NCBI RefSeq assembly: GCF_900105255.1
Contig: NZ_LT629763.1
Coordinates: 3,351,001-3,415,000 of the forward strand
DNA length: 64,000 nucleotides
Reading direction: 5' to 3'
Source: Halopseudomonas sabulinigri
GTDB lineage: Bacteria; Pseudomonadota; Gammaproteobacteria; Pseudomonadales; Pseudomonadaceae
Part shown: positions 45,341 through 55,192 of the stretch, piece after piece
How positions within the stretch are numbered: position 1 is the stretch's first letter
Layout: the number at the start of each line of letters is the position of its first letter
Notes under the pieces: model-generated
Database searches by the model: none
What the model was told of the DNA's origin: nothing
Seen by the model: the letters and a program-made list of their open reading frames with translations, nothing else
Made by a program: the position numbers and the translations under genes

Positions 45341-46104
45341 TGCTCGAGGTCAGCGCCCTGGATTGCGCGCGTGGCGCCAGAACCATTCTGCAGGGTATCT
45401 CGTTCCAGCTGGCGGCAGGCGAAGTTCTGGCAGTGCTGGGGACCAACGGCGCGGGCAAAAGTACCTTGCTGGCCAGCCTGACCGGTGAGTTGGCACCGCG
45501 CAGCGGCAGCATCCTGTTGGCCGGACGCACACTGGCCAGTTGGCCGGCGCAGGAGCGGGCGCGGCAGATGGCTGTATTGCCACAGAGTTCGACGCTGGCT
45601 TTCCCCTTCAGTGTCGGTGAGGTGGTCGCCCTGGGGCGCCTGCCCCACGCCACCGGCACGCGGCAGGATGAGTTGATCATCGGGCAGGCGATGGCCGCGA
45701 CCGATGTCACGCAGCTGCGCCAGCGCAGCTACCTGACGCTGTCGGGCGGCGAGCGCCAGCGGGTGCATCTGGCTCGGGTGCTGGCGCAAATCTGGGATGC
45801 CGGCGAGCAGGGTTGCCTATTGCTGGACGAGCCTACGGCAGCGTTGGATCTGGCACACCAACAGCTCATTCTGCAGCAGGCCCGTAACATGGCGCAGCGT
45901 GGTCTGGCCGTAGTGGTGGTGCTGCATGATTTGAATCTGGCTGCGCGCTATGCCGATCGCTTGCTGTTGCTGCATCAGGGCCGGGCCGTCGCCCTGGGGT
46001 CGCCCTGGCAGGTACTCAGTGCCGAGCGCATCGCCGAGGTATTCGGGGTGGTCGTGCGGGTGGAGAAGCATCCGCTGCAGGACAGCCCCCTGATCATTGT
46101 TTGA
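45340..46104 (+). CDS. hmuV: heme ABC transporter ATP-binding protein
   Basis: The 254-residue ATPase has Walker A GTNGAGKST, the Q-loop LPQSSTLAFPFSVGEVVALGRLPH typical of HmuV, the signature LSGGERQRVHLARVL, Walker B LLLDEPTAALD and the H-loop VLHDLNLAARYADRL. It energises the HmuU-like permease with which it overlaps. The next gene, a ChaN homologue, follows by seven bases, matching the phuU-phuV-phuW order. Confidence 0.93.
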   Translation: MLEVSALDCARGARTILQGISFQLAAGEVLAVLGTNGAGKSTLLASLTGELAPRSGSILLAGRTLASWPAQERARQMAVLPQSSTLAFPFSVGEVVALGRLPHATGTRQDELIIGQAMAATDVTQLRQRSYLTLSGGERQRVHLARVLAQIWDAGEQGCLLLDEPTAALDLAHQQLILQQARNMAQRGLAVVVVLHDLNLAARYADRLLLLHQGRAVALGSPWQVLSAERIAEVFGVVVRVEKHPLQDSPLIIV

Positions 46105-46111
46105 GGTCGTG

Positions 46112-46987
46112 ATGAGAACCCTGATATTGCTGCTGGCGGGTATGTCGTTATCGGTTGCGTTGAGCGCCGCCGAATTGCCTGGCTGGCAAGCTACGGAACA
46201 TCTGGACGCCGCGCATCTTGGAGAGGTCTGGAGTACCCGTGGGCAGCGCTGGATCGATGCAGATCAGCTAGTGGCTGAGTTGGCCGGCAGTGACCGGGTA
46301 GTGGTGGGAGAAAAACACGACAATCCGGATCATCACCACCTGCAGCTGTGGTTGTTGCAACAGTTGCAGGCCCGGCGCCCGCAAGCCGCTTTGCTCATGG
46401 AGATGCTGCAGCCCGGCCAGCAGGCAGCGGTAACGGCTCTGCAGCACCGCGAGTTGCCAGCGTCAGCCGCGTTGTCGGCGCAGCTCGACTGGCAGGATGG
46501 TTGGGACTGGTCGCTCTACGGCCCATTGGTGCGTTGGGGGCTGCAGGTACCGCAGCAATTGTTGGCAGCCAATCTGAGCGCCGAGCAAATGATGCATCGT
46601 TACCGCCGTCCGACGCCCATCAGTTCGCGTTACTCAGCCGCGGCGCGGGCCGAACTTGAGCAGACGCTGTTGGACAGTCACTGTGGCATGCTCGATGCCC
46701 AACGTGTGCTGGCGATGTTGGCGATTCAGCAGGGACGGGATGAGCAGATGGCCCGCGCCCTGGCTGAGGCGCCAGCGCCGGCGCTTTTATTGGCTGGTGG
46801 CTATCATGCTCGGCGCGACCTGGGCATGCCGCTGCACTGGCAGTCGCAGTGGGGCGCCGCGCCAGCCGTTGTGTTGCTTTGGGAAGCAGGGGCGGGCGAG
46901 CTGCCGGGGCATGCCCAGGCGGATTATGTGTGGCTGACCCCAGCATTGCCCGAGCAGGACTACTGCGCCGGCTGGCGCGAGCATTAA
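46112..46987 (+). CDS. ChaN/PhuW-like heme-associated protein
   Basis: The 291-residue protein has a signal peptide (MRTLILLLAGMSLSVALSAA, no lipobox Cys) and the ChaN domain with VVVGEKHDNPDHHHLQLWLLQQL near residue 70 and LLMEMLQPGQQAAV. It ends with the LLLAGGYHARRDLGMP segment. ChaN-type proteins dimerise around two hemes through conserved Tyr/His. PhuW occupies this place in P. aeruginosa. Its TAA overlaps the stop of the convergent TetR gene by two bases. Confidence 0.87.
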   Translation: MRTLILLLAGMSLSVALSAAELPGWQATEHLDAAHLGEVWSTRGQRWIDADQLVAELAGSDRVVVGEKHDNPDHHHLQLWLLQQLQARRPQAALLMEMLQPGQQAAVTALQHRELPASAALSAQLDWQDGWDWSLYGPLVRWGLQVPQQLLAANLSAEQMMHRYRRPTPISSRYSAAARAELEQTLLDSHCGMLDAQRVLAMLAIQQGRDEQMARALAEAPAPALLLAGGYHARRDLGMPLHWQSQWGAAPAVVLLWEAGAGELPGHAQADYVWLTPALPEQDYCAGWREH

Positions 46988-47631
46988 AGTGCGGCTTTGC
47001 CCGTGCGCATGGCCGGACTGAGTTTGAGCATATCCAGCGCCGCCGCCGCAACGTCACCCGCTCGTGCACTTAGGCTGATGCGCGTTGGCACCATCAGCCA
47101 CTGATTGATCACGCCAACAATAAAACTGTGCAGGCACAGCAGTGCCAGTTCCATGTCCAGATCAGCGGGCAGCTCGCCGCGAGCGACCGCCAGTCGCAAT
47201 GTGGTCAGCACCTGGTTGTCGTGCTCCTGGCGCATGGCTTGCAGGTGCTTTTTGGGACCGCAGGGTTCGTCGGTAAATTCACACTTGAGAAAGATGATCT
47301 CGTGTACCTGGCGATTGGTCGGGTCCGACTCTACCCGGCGAAAAACCTCGGTCAGCAGCTCGCGAAACAATTCCAGCGGGTGCAGTTCTTCCGGGTTGCG
47401 GGTCGCCTCGCTGAGCGCTTCAAGCGGCATGTGAATGCGCTGGAAGAGCGCATCGAGCAGGTCGGCCTTGTCCTGAAAGTGCCAGTAAATGGCACCGCGG
47501 GTCACGCCGGCGGCCTGCGCTATGTCGGTCAGTGAGGCGCGCGAAACGCCTTTTTCGTGAAAGCACTGTTGGGCCGCGTCAATAATACGCTGACGGGTTT
47601 CGAAGGCTTCTTCTTTAGTGCGTCTGACCAT
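46984..47631 (-). CDS. ttgR: TetR-family repressor of the RND efflux operon (TtgR/AcrR-like)
   Basis: The 215-residue protein has the TetR HTH at residues 10-55 (RQRIIDAAQQCFHEKGVSRASLTDIAQAAGVTRGAIYWHFQDKADLLDALF), closely matching TtgR and AcrR, and a helical ligand-binding domain. It is divergent from the pump operon, with a palindrome in between that matches the TtgR operator. Drug binding should relieve repression. The ttgR symbol is by family and context; nalC/mexR systems are unrelated. Confidence 0.92.
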   Translation of the reverse strand: MVRRTKEEAFETRQRIIDAAQQCFHEKGVSRASLTDIAQAAGVTRGAIYWHFQDKADLLDALFQRIHMPLEALSEATRNPEELHPLELFRELLTEVFRRVESDPTNRQVHEIIFLKCEFTDEPCGPKKHLQAMRQEHDNQVLTTLRLAVARGELPADLDMELALLCLHSFIVGVINQWLMVPTRISLSARAGDVAAAALDMLKLSPAMRTGKAAL

Positions 47632-47710
47632 GTCTTTCCGGAGTTTTGGGTAAGGATTTCGGACCGCAAGAAACGGGTTTGTGAGCTAATGTTAACTGAT
47701 GCCTAAAAGC

Positions 47711-47736
47711 ACTTACAAACATTCATGAATGTAAGT
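47711..47736. promoter_or_regulatory. TtgR-type operator
   Basis: The 14-bp perfect palindrome ACATTCATGAATGT (47719-47732) sits inside the longer inverted repeat ACTTACA (47711-47717) / TGTAAGT (47730-47736). The TTACAAAC...CATGAATGTAAGTATA arrangement matches my recollection of the P. putida TtgR operator. It lies 80 bases before ttgR and 91 before the pump operon, so both are probably controlled. Confidence 0.85.
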
Positions 47737-47826
47737 ATATTATCCGCCATTACTGCTGTCTCTCGCTTCGTGCTGAGCGAGTGTTTCGGTTAAAGATCAA
47801 AATTTCTGCCTTCACGAGGTTTCCCC

Positions 47827-49017
47827 ATGCCGATCAAGCCAGCTCACGCTGCACTGATTCCGTTGTTAGCCGCCACCTTATTAATCAGTGCCTGCCAGGA
47901 TCAGAACCAGGAGCAGGGTGCAGCCGAAGCGCAGCAGGGGTCGCCGAAGGTGGGCGTAGTTACCTTGCAGGCGGAACACTTTCTGCTGACCACCGAGCTG
48001 CCGGGCCGCACCACGGCCTATCGCATCGCCGAAGTGCGGCCCCAGGTCAACGGCATCATTGAAAAACGACTGTTCGAAGAAGGTGCCGAGGTCAAGGAAG
48101 GTCAGCAGCTGTATCAAATCGACGACGACGTTTATCAGGCGACTCTCAAAAGCGCCGAAGCCAGCAGCCTGGCCAGCCGTTCATTGGCTGAGCGCTACGG
48201 CATTCTGGTCAAGGAGCGGGCAGTGAGCCAGCAGGAGTTTGATGAGGCACGCTCCACCAGCTTGCAGGCGCAGGCGGCCTTGGATCAGGCGCGTATCAAC
48301 GTACGTTACACCAAGGTGCTGGCGCCGATTTCCGGTCGCATCGGCCGCTCGGCAGTGAGTGAGGGCGCCCTGGTCAGCAATGGGCAAACTCAGGAGCTGG
48401 CGACTATTCAGCAGCTTGACCCGATTTACGTGGACGTGACCCAGCCCGCGCGCGACATGCTCAACCTGCGCCGCGATCTTGAGGCTGGGCGGCTGGAACG
48501 CAGTGGCGACAATGCGGCCAAGGTCACATTGAAGCTGGAAGACGGCAGCGTCTATCCGCTGGAAGGCAAGCTCGAGTTCTCCGAGGTATCGGTTGACTCG
48601 GGTACCGGGTCGGTCACCCTGCGGGCGGTATTCCCCAACCCCGACGAGCTGTTGCTACCGGGCATGTTCGTGCATGCGCAGCTGGTGGCAGGGGCCAAAA
48701 GTGATGCCATCCTGGCGCCACAGCAGGGCATCACCCGCACGCCTCGTGGGACTGCCACCGCCATGGTGGTCAACGCTGAGAACAAGGTAGAAGTGCGTGA
48801 GGTGGAAGCCGAGCGCACCGTTGGCAACCGCTGGCTGATCAACTCGGGGCTGAATGATGGCGATCGACTGATCACCGAAGGTCTGCAGTTCGTGCAGCCA
48901 GGGGTGGAAGTGCAGGTGAGTCCGGCCTCCAACGTTTCTGGCAACGCTCCAGAGCAGTCCGGGGCCGATGCGCCGGCTGCCAAAGATCAGGCCAACGCTG
49001 CCGACCAGGAAGGGTAA
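47827..49017 (+). CDS. ttgA: RND efflux periplasmic adaptor lipoprotein (TtgA/MexA type)
   Basis: The 396-residue membrane-fusion protein is a lipoprotein with lipobox LLISAC (Cys23). It has the barrel-sandwich hybrid (VRPQVNGIIEKRLFEEGAEVKEGQQLYQID), the alpha-helical hairpin (about residues 100-170), the beta-barrel and a membrane-proximal end. It bridges inner-membrane pump and outer-membrane channel. Six bases separate it from the transporter gene. MexA, AcrA and TtgA cannot be distinguished by eye. Confidence 0.94.
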   Translation: MPIKPAHAALIPLLAATLLISACQDQNQEQGAAEAQQGSPKVGVVTLQAEHFLLTTELPGRTTAYRIAEVRPQVNGIIEKRLFEEGAEVKEGQQLYQIDDDVYQATLKSAEASSLASRSLAERYGILVKERAVSQQEFDEARSTSLQAQAALDQARINVRYTKVLAPISGRIGRSAVSEGALVSNGQTQELATIQQLDPIYVDVTQPARDMLNLRRDLEAGRLERSGDNAAKVTLKLEDGSVYPLEGKLEFSEVSVDSGTGSVTLRAVFPNPDELLLPGMFVHAQLVAGAKSDAILAPQQGITRTPRGTATAMVVNAENKVEVREVEAERTVGNRWLINSGLNDGDRLITEGLQFVQPGVEVQVSPASNVSGNAPEQSGADAPAAKDQANAADQEG

Positions 49018-49023
49018 TCGTCC

Positions 49024-52000
49024 ATGTCCCGTTTTTTTATCGATCGCCCGATTTTTGCCTGGGTAGTCGCGCTGGTCATCATGCTGATCGGTGGGCTGTC
49101 ACTACTCAAGCTGCCGATCAACCAGTACCCGAGTATCGCGCCGCCGGCAGTGGGCATTTCCGTTGCCTATCCGGGCGCCTCTGCGCAAACCGTGCAGGAC
49201 ACGGTGGTGCAGGTCATTGAACAGCAGATGAATGGTATAGACGGTTTGCGTTACATCTCCTCGGAGAGTAACTCCGATGGCAGTATGTCGATTACCGTTA
49301 CCTTCGAGCAGGGTACCGATCCGGACATCGCGCAGGTGCAGGTACAGAACAAGCTGCAGCTGGCGACTCCCCTGTTGCCGCAGGAAGTGCAGCAGCAGGG
49401 TATCCGGGTTACCAAGGCGGTACGCAACTTCCTGCTGGTAATCGGTGTGGTGTCGCAGGACGGCAGCATGAACCGGGATGACCTCTCCGATTACATCGTC
49501 TCGAACATCCAGGATCCGATCTCGCGTACCGCGGGTGTGGGTGACTTCCAGGTATTCGGTGCGCAGTACGCCATGCGTATCTGGCTGGACCCGGCCAAAC
49601 TGACCAATTTCAACCTGACGCCGATGGATGTCAGTGCCGCCATTCAGGCGCAGAACGTGCAGGTATCTGCCGGCCAGTTTGGCGGCCTGCCGGCGGTGCC
49701 TGGGCAGCAGCTGAACGCGACTATTCTGGGCAAGACGCGCCTGCAGCAGCCAGAAGAGTTCCGCAAGATTCTGTTGAAGGTGCAGAGCGACGGTTCGCAG
49801 GTACGTCTTGAAGATGTTGCCAAGGTTGAGCTGGGCGCGCAGGACGCCAGTATCTCTGCCCTCTACAACGGCAAGGCGGCCTCCGGTATGGCGATCAAAC
49901 TGGCCACCGGCGCCAATGCGCTGGAGACCGGTAAGGCCATTCGCGCCACTATCGCTGATCTGGAGCCCTTCTTCCCCGAGGGCATGGAAGTCGTTTATCC
50001 CTACGACACCACGCCGGTGGTCGCCGAGTCCATTCTCGGCGTAGTGCATACGCTGTTCGAAGCCATCGTGCTGGTCTTCCTGGTGATGTACCTGTTCCTG
50101 CAGAATTTCCGCGCGACCTTGATCCCCACGCTGGCAGTGCCGGTGGTACTCCTGGGTACCTTCGGGATGCTCTCGGTATTCGGTTTCAGCATCAATATTC
50201 TGACCATGTTCGCCATGGTGCTGGCCATCGGTCTGTTGGTCGACGATGCCATCGTAGTGGTCGAGAACGTGGAGCGGGTGATGGCCGAAGAGGGGCTGTC
50301 GCCACTGGAAGCCACCCGCAAGTCCATGGGGCAGATTCAGGGTGCACTGGTTGGTATTGGTCTGGTGCTCTCGGCGGTATTCTTGCCCATGGCGTTCTTT
50401 GGCGGCTCTACCGGGGTTATCTATCGCCAGTTCTCGATCACCATTGCCTCGGCGATGGGGCTGTCGGTGCTGGTTGCCCTGGTATTTACACCAGCGCTCT
50501 GCGCCACCATCCTCAAGCCGATTCCCAAGGGCCACTCGCATGAAAAGCGCGGCTTCTTCGGCTGGTTCAACCGCACCTTTGATCGCGGCATCCATCGCTA
50601 TGAGAAGGGCGTGGCCGGGATCCTTACCCGCAAGCTGCCCTATCTGATTCTGTACGCATTGATTGTCGGCTTGATGATCTTCCTGTTCACCCGTCTGCCG
50701 GCTGCATTCCTGCCCGACGAAGACCAGGGTGTACTCTTTGCCCAGGTGCAGACGCCGGTGGGTTCCACTGCCGAGCGTACCCAGCAGACGGTGGATGCAA
50801 TGCGCACCTACCTGCTGGAAGAAGAGTCCGACACGGTCAATTCGGTGTTTACCGTGACCGGCTTCAACTTCGCTGGCCGCGGCCAGAACGCGGGTCTGGC
50901 GTTTATCGGGCTGCACCCCTGGGAAGAGCGCGGCGGCGACGGTGAGGATGTGTTCTCACTGGCGCAGCGTGCGCAGCAACACTTTGCCGGTTTCCGCGAT
51001 GCCATGGTGTTCGCCTTCGCGCCGCCCGCGGTGATGGAGCTGGGCACCGCAACCGGTTTTGACCTGTTTCTGCAGGACAATTCCGGTGTCGGCCATGAGG
51101 TCCTGATGCAGGCACGCAATCAGCTCCTGGGCATGGCTTCGCAGAGCCCGGTGCTGACCAGCGTGCGACCCAATGGCATGGATGATCAGCCGCAATTCCA
51201 GTTGCTCATCGACGATGAAAAAGCGCGCGCCCTGGGCTTGTCCCTGAGCGATGTGAACCAGACATTGTCGATGGCCTGGGGCTCGAGCTACGTCAATGAT
51301 TTTGTTGATCGTGGACGGGTCAAGAAGGTGTACATCCAGGGTCAGGCCGAGTCGCGCATGAACCCGGAAGACCTGCAGAAATGGTTTGTGCGCAACGACG
51401 CCGGCGAGATGGTGCCGTTCAGTGCCTTTGCCAGCGGCGAATGGGTGTATGGCTCACCGAAGCTGTCACGTTACAACGGCGTCTCCGCCATGGAGGTGCT
51501 GGGTGAGCCCGCGCCGGGCTACAGTACCGGCGATGCCATGGCCGAGATTGAGCAGATGGCAACCAAGCTGCCGAAGGGCGTTGGTATCGCCTGGACCGGG
51601 CTGTCCTATGAGGAGCGTCTGTCGGGTGATCAGGCGCCGGCACTCTACGCGCTGTCGCTGATCGTGGTGTTCCTCTGCCTTGCTGCACTGTATGAAAGCT
51701 GGTCGATTCCACTGGCGGTGATGCTGGTTGTGCCCCTGGGTGTGATTGGCGCACTGTTGGCGACCCTGGGTCGTGGGCTGTCAAATGATGTGTTCTTCCA
51801 GGTCGGCTTGTTGACCACCATCGGCTTGACGGCAAAGAACGCCATTCTGATCGTTGAGTTTGCCAAGGAGCTGCACGAGCAGGGCATGAGCATCTTCGAC
51901 GCCGCCGTCGAGGCCTGTCGCTTGCGTTTGCGCCCGATCATCATGACCTCGCTGGCCTTTACCCTGGGCGTGGTGCCGCTGGCGCTGGCCACCGGTGCGG

Positions 52001-52161
52001 GTGCGGGCAGTTCGCACGCGATTGGTACCGGCGTGATCGGTGGCATGATCACCGCCACCGTGCTGGCGATCTTCTGGGTGCCGCTGTTCTATGTGATGGT
52101 CACCACCCTGTTCAAGGGCAAACAAACCCCGAGCACCGAGAAGAAGGAGGAGCAACAGTGA
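49024..52161 (+). CDS. ttgB: RND multidrug efflux transporter (TtgB/MexB type)
   Basis: The 1045-residue hydrophobe/amphiphile-efflux (HAE-1) pump has twelve helices and two large periplasmic loops. Proton-relay residues are present: the Asp pair in [18 protein letters not shown] and the Lys in [21 protein letters not shown]. The opening [23 protein letters not shown] is typical. It exports drugs and solvents, driven by proton motive force. The last four bases overlap the outer-membrane channel gene. Confidence 0.96.
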   Translation: MSRFFIDRPIFAWVVALVIMLIGGLSLLKLPINQYPSIAPPAVGISVAYPGASAQTVQDTVVQVIEQQMNGIDGLRYISSESNSDGSMSITVTFEQGTDPDIAQVQVQNKLQLATPLLPQEVQQQGIRVTKAVRNFLLVIGVVSQDGSMNRDDLSDYIVSNIQDPISRTAGVGDFQVFGAQYAMRIWLDPAKLTNFNLTPMDVSAAIQAQNVQVSAGQFGGLPAVPGQQLNATILGKTRLQQPEEFRKILLKVQSDGSQVRLEDVAKVELGAQDASISALYNGKAASGMAIKLATGANALETGKAIRATIADLEPFFPEGMEVVYPYDTTPVVAESILGVVHTLFEAIVLVFLVMYLFLQNFRATLIPTLAVPVVLLGTFGMLSVFGFSINILTMFAMVLAIGLLVDDAIVVVENVERVMAEEGLSPLEATRKSMGQIQGALVGIGLVLSAVFLPMAFFGGSTGVIYRQFSITIASAMGLSVLVALVFTPALCATILKPIPKGHSHEKRGFFGWFNRTFDRGIHRYEKGVAGILTRKLPYLILYALIVGLMIFLFTRLPAAFLPDEDQGVLFAQVQTPVGSTAERTQQTVDAMRTYLLEEESDTVNSVFTVTGFNFAGRGQNAGLAFIGLHPWEERGGDGEDVFSLAQRAQQHFAGFRDAMVFAFAPPAVMELGTATGFDLFLQDNSGVGHEVLMQARNQLLGMASQSPVLTSVRPNGMDDQPQFQLLIDDEKARALGLSLSDVNQTLSMAWGSSYVNDFVDRGRVKKVYIQGQAESRMNPEDLQKWFVRNDAGEMVPFSAFASGEWVYGSPKLSRYNGVSAMEVLGEPAPGYSTGDAMAEIEQMATKLPKGVGIAWTGLSYEERLSGDQAPALYALSLIVVFLCLAALYESWSIPLAVMLVVPLGVIGALLATLGRGLSNDVFFQVGLLTTIGLTAKNAILIVEFAKELHEQGMSIFDAAVEACRLRLRPIIMTSLAFTLGVVPLALATGAGAGSSHAIGTGVIGGMITATVLAIFWVPLFYVMVTTLFKGKQTPSTEKKEEQQ

Positions 52162-53573
52162 AGCGCTGTCTATTAAGCCTGGCAGTAATGGCGGCCCTGG
52201 GTGGTTGCTCGCTGATTCCTGATTACCAGCGCCCCGAGGCGCCGGTCGCGGCGGCCTGGGAAACCGGGGATCAAGCCAGCAGCAGCACTGCGCTGGTCGG
52301 TTGGAAGGCCTTCTTCAAGGACCCCGAGCTGCAGCAGTTGATTGCCATCGCGCTGGAGAACAACCGCGATCTGCGGGTGGCGGCATTGAACGTCGAGGCC
52401 AACCGCGCGCTTTACGGCATTCAGCGGGCTGAGGTTTACCCGCAAGTGGATATCAATGGTGACGGCAGCCGCATGCGCCTGCCGGCCGATCTGGCTGACG
52501 GCAACGACAGCATGATCACCAGTCAGTACTCAGCGACGGTGGGCGTGTCCTGGGAGCTGGATCTGTTTGGTCGCATCAGCAGCTTGCGCGAGCAGGCCCT
52601 GCAGGAGTTTCTGGCCAGTGACGAGGCGCGGCGCGGAGTGCAGATCAGCCTGGTCGCCAACGTCGCCAATACCTACTTTACCTGGCAGGCCGATCAGGCG
52701 TTGCTTGAGGTGACTCAGGAAACCCTGAAAACCTACGAAGAAAGTCTGGCGCTGACCAATCGCAGTTACGAGGTCGGTGTCGCCTCTTCGCTGGAGTTGT
52801 CGCAGGCACGCAGCGCGGTACAGAGTGCCCGGGTCAGCCTGGCTCAATATCGCCGCTTTGTTGCACAGGATCGCAATGCGTTGACTGCGCTGCTGGGTCA
52901 GGCGGCGCCCCGATTGCCGGCACAAAGTGCCTCGTTGAATCAGATCATGGTCGCTGAAGTGCCCGTGGGCCTGCCGTCTGAGGTGTTGTATCAGCGTCCG
53001 GATATTCTGCAGGCCGAGTATGAATTGCGCGCGGTCAATGCCAGTATCGGCGCGGCCAAGGCGGCGTTCTTTCCGAGCATCAGCCTGACCGGTGCTGGTG
53101 GTAGTGCCAGCAGCGATCTGGACGGTCTGTTCGATAGTGGCTCGGAATACTGGAGCTTCACGCCAAGCATCAGTGTGCCGATCTTCCGAGCCGGTGCCCT
53201 CAAGGCCAGCCTGGATTACGCCGAGGTTATCAAGAATCAGCAGGTGGCCCAGTACGAAGGGGCTATCCAGACCGCCTTTCAGGAAGTTGCAGACGGCCTG
53301 GTGGCGCGGGACACTTATGTGGAGCAGGTCACCGCGCAGCGTGCCTTGCTGGAGACCAGTGAAGACTACTACCGGCTTGCCGAGCGCCGTTACCGTACCG
53401 GTATCGATAGCTACCTGACGTTGCTGGACGCGCAGCGCCAACTGTTCGAGGTGCGCCAGGGCGTAGTGACAGATCGTCTCAGCCAGTTGATCAGTGAGGT
53501 CAATCTGTTCAAGGCACTCGGCGGTGGTTGGTATGCCGAAGAGCCGCCGGAGCAGCGCGAACCGGAAGCCTGA
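52158..53573 (+). CDS. ttgC: RND outer-membrane channel lipoprotein (TtgC/OprM type)
   Basis: The 471-residue TolC-family protein is a lipoprotein (AALGGC, Cys17). It has the two repeated OEP halves, with the [21 protein letters not shown] and [36 protein letters not shown] motifs and C-terminal [20 protein letters not shown]. It forms the outer-membrane exit duct for the pump encoded upstream. A strong terminator follows at 53601. Confidence 0.95.
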   Translation: MKRCLLSLAVMAALGGCSLIPDYQRPEAPVAAAWETGDQASSSTALVGWKAFFKDPELQQLIAIALENNRDLRVAALNVEANRALYGIQRAEVYPQVDINGDGSRMRLPADLADGNDSMITSQYSATVGVSWELDLFGRISSLREQALQEFLASDEARRGVQISLVANVANTYFTWQADQALLEVTQETLKTYEESLALTNRSYEVGVASSLELSQARSAVQSARVSLAQYRRFVAQDRNALTALLGQAAPRLPAQSASLNQIMVAEVPVGLPSEVLYQRPDILQAEYELRAVNASIGAAKAAFFPSISLTGAGGSASSDLDGLFDSGSEYWSFTPSISVPIFRAGALKASLDYAEVIKNQQVAQYEGAIQTAFQEVADGLVARDTYVEQVTAQRALLETSEDYYRLAERRYRTGIDSYLTLLDAQRQLFEVRQGVVTDRLSQLISEVNLFKALGGGWYAEEPPEQREPEA

Positions 53574-53600
53574 TCGTCTGGCTTCAGATGCGCCATCAAA

Positions 53601-53632
53601 CGCCGAGACCGTAATGGCCTCGGCGTTTTTTA
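53601..53632 (+). terminator. intrinsic terminator of the efflux operon
   Basis: CGCCGAG (53601-53607) pairs with CTCGGCG (53619-53625), followed by six T's (53626-53631). It is 28 bases after the channel-gene stop. Confidence 0.92.
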
Positions 53633-53673
53633 TGTCTGGAGAATGGTCACGGCCGGGTGCGCGGATTTCAGGC

Positions 53674-53700
53674 AAAAAAATGCCCGCTCATTGAGCGGGC
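53674..53700 (-). terminator. intrinsic terminator of prrF
   Basis: GCCCGCTC (53700-53693 read leftward) pairs with GAGCGGGC (53689-53682), then A and seven T's (53680-53674). It serves the sRNA and any read-through from cbpA. Confidence 0.93.
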
Positions 53701-53782
53701 GAAATCCGTGATTAGCCTGATGAGGAGATAACCGTTTGTCTCGCGACAATCTGTTATCAAAGCCATCTCGCGATGACTTGTT
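53674..53782 (-). ncRNA. prrF: PrrF-type iron-responsive small RNA
   Basis: A ~109-base RNA is predicted leftward from 53782. It starts AACAAGTCATCGCGAGATGG, folds two GCGA tetraloop hairpins (CATC-GCGA-GATG and TTGTC-GCGA-GACAA), then has an unpaired core at 53733-53706 containing TTATCTCCTCATCAGGCT. It ends with the stem GCCCGCTC/GAGCGGGC and seven T's. The core matches my memory of the P. aeruginosa PrrF target-pairing region. The neighbour is cbpA as in PAO1. Under iron limitation PrrF blocks sodB, acnA/B and similar mRNAs. Confidence 0.88.
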
Positions 53783-53814
53783 GCTAATGATAACGCATAT
53801 CATTAGCACGTCAA
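53783..53814 (-). promoter_or_regulatory. prrF promoter with overlapping Fur-like palindrome
   Basis: Read leftward, TTGACG (53814-53809) and TATCAT (53792-53787) are -35 and -10 elements with 16 bases between them. A perfect inverted repeat GCTAATGATA-ACGCA-TATCATTAGC (53783-53807) covers the -10. A further AATGAGAATTATT (53819-53831) upstream is also Fur-like. Repression by Fe-Fur is the established mode for PrrF; here it is inferred. Confidence 0.8.
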
Positions 53815-53827
53815 GCGTAAATGAGAA

Positions 53828-54625
53828 TTATTTTCCGTTAAGCTGTTTGTAGTGGGTCAATTCCTTGTTCATCAGGTCGATCCGCCGTGCCATGCTTTCG
53901 ATCAAACTGTGGGCAATGCGCGGGTTGCTCTGCATCAGCGCGAGAAATTGTTCCTTGGGGATCATCATCACGGTGGTCGGCGCACTGGCGATGACGGTGG
54001 CGGAGCGTTTTTCGCGGGTGAACAGCGCCATGGCGCCAAAAATCTCGTCCTTCTGGACATCGCCGACCTTGATGCCCTCAACGAAGGCTTCTGCGTGCCC
54101 CTCAGTGATAATGAAGACGTGGTCGGCTTCATCCCCCTGCCGGATCAGTTCGGCGCCGGGAGCGAAATGCTGAAAGCCGGTCACGGGGCGTACTTCGGGC
54201 TGTTTGCTGTGCGCTAAAGCATCCGACATCAGCGCGGCCTGGCCAAGGATGTACTGGGTGAACTGCTCCTGACGCTGACTGTTGCCATGGATGTGCTTGA
54301 ACAGTGCCTCGCGGTCATAGGGGATCAGCGTCAGCGGCTCTTCGCTCATATAGTTGCACGGCGCGGTATTGAGTCCCTGGCGCAGGCCAATCAGGTCGCC
54401 TTCCTGGATGTAGAACAGCGGCTTGCCATCGATCAGGGCGTGCAGCAGGCCGCTTTTGAGCAGGTACAGACGATGCTGGCCGATGTGCTCGTAAAGGTCA
54501 TCGACGGCATCAAGCTGTATGGGTGCGTCGCAGGGCTCCAGCCCGTCCAGTAACTGTTCGGGAATGCGCTGCAGGGTGTTGATGAGTTTTTCAGCGTAGG
54601 GGGGCTGATCACCTATAAGGTACAT
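53828..54625 (-). CDS. cbpA: cyclic-nucleotide-binding protein CbpA-like
   Basis: The 265-residue protein has a C-terminal cNMP-binding domain: FAPGAELIRQGDEADHVFIITEGHAEAFVEG ... IFGAMALFTREKRSATVIAS at about residues 130-200. A more degenerate N-terminal copy lies at about 40-110. It has no HTH, unlike CRP. In P. aeruginosa CbpA (PA4704) binds cAMP, is Vfr-dependent and adjoins the prrF locus; the same neighbour supports this identity. AAGGAAT precedes the ATG at 54625. A TGTGA-N6-TCGCG sequence at 54791 is a weak Vfr/CRP-like site. Confidence 0.85.
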   Translation of the reverse strand: MYLIGDQPPYAEKLINTLQRIPEQLLDGLEPCDAPIQLDAVDDLYEHIGQHRLYLLKSGLLHALIDGKPLFYIQEGDLIGLRQGLNTAPCNYMSEEPLTLIPYDREALFKHIHGNSQRQEQFTQYILGQAALMSDALAHSKQPEVRPVTGFQHFAPGAELIRQGDEADHVFIITEGHAEAFVEGIKVGDVQKDEIFGAMALFTREKRSATVIASAPTTVMMIPKEQFLALMQSNPRIAHSLIESMARRIDLMNKELTHYKQLNGK

Positions 54626-54822
54626 AACGGAATTCCTTTTAATTAGATCCTGTTCCACCGCAGTGTAGCTTCGTACCGCTGGGCAGATACCGGCTGGGCC
54701 GCAGCGCCAGACATACATTACTGCAGGGTCCCCTCTGCACGTCAACATAAAAGCCTCCGCCCGCGTCTGACAACCGCTTTGCCTCCGGCCTGTGAGCTGT
54801 GTCGCGGAAAGGGCGCGCGACC

Positions 54823-55089
54823 CTAGGGCGGTGACTGCTCCTGCAGCTGCAACAGCAACTGTTCCTTGTATTGCGGGTCGAGGTCATTCCAGTGCACGTC
54901 CTGGAGGGCGCCGGCGATTGAGAACATCAATGCCTTGGAGGCATTGAAGCCGCGTGCGCGCACCGCATTGTAGGCTCCGACTGGCCCGAGCTGACGTAGT
55001 TGTTCGCGATTGTGAATGCCGGTGGCGTGCAGCCACTGGGCTGAAGTCTTGCCCAGATTGCGCAGTTCGAGAAGTTCATCCTGGCTCAT
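54823..55089 (-). CDS. TfoX C-terminal-domain protein
   Basis: The 88-residue protein consists of the TfoX_C helix-hairpin-helix-like domain: ELLELRNLGKTSAQWLHATGIHNREQLRQLGPVGAYNAVRARG. There is no N-terminal TfoX domain, so it is not the full competence regulator. GGGGTG lies before the ATG at 55089. Its DNA-related role is unproven. It is upstream of cbpA, 197 bases away, and may be separately transcribed. Confidence 0.85.
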   Translation of the reverse strand: MSQDELLELRNLGKTSAQWLHATGIHNREQLRQLGPVGAYNAVRARGFNASKALMFSIAGALQDVHWNDLDPQYKEQLLLQLQEQSPP

Positions 55090-55192
55090 GCACACCCCGC
55101 AGTCTGGGAGTCACGTAGAGAGGGGCAGGAGGTGGCCAGGCCAGCCGTTGTGGTGCCCGGCGTAGCAGCCGGGCGCTGATATGTTTGCTGCA

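Noticed and set aside
49102..50916. 604-codon minus-strand frame across the RND transporter
   Set aside because: Antisense to a canonical RND pump; composition (many His/Arg/Gln) is typical of a reversed-frame artefact.
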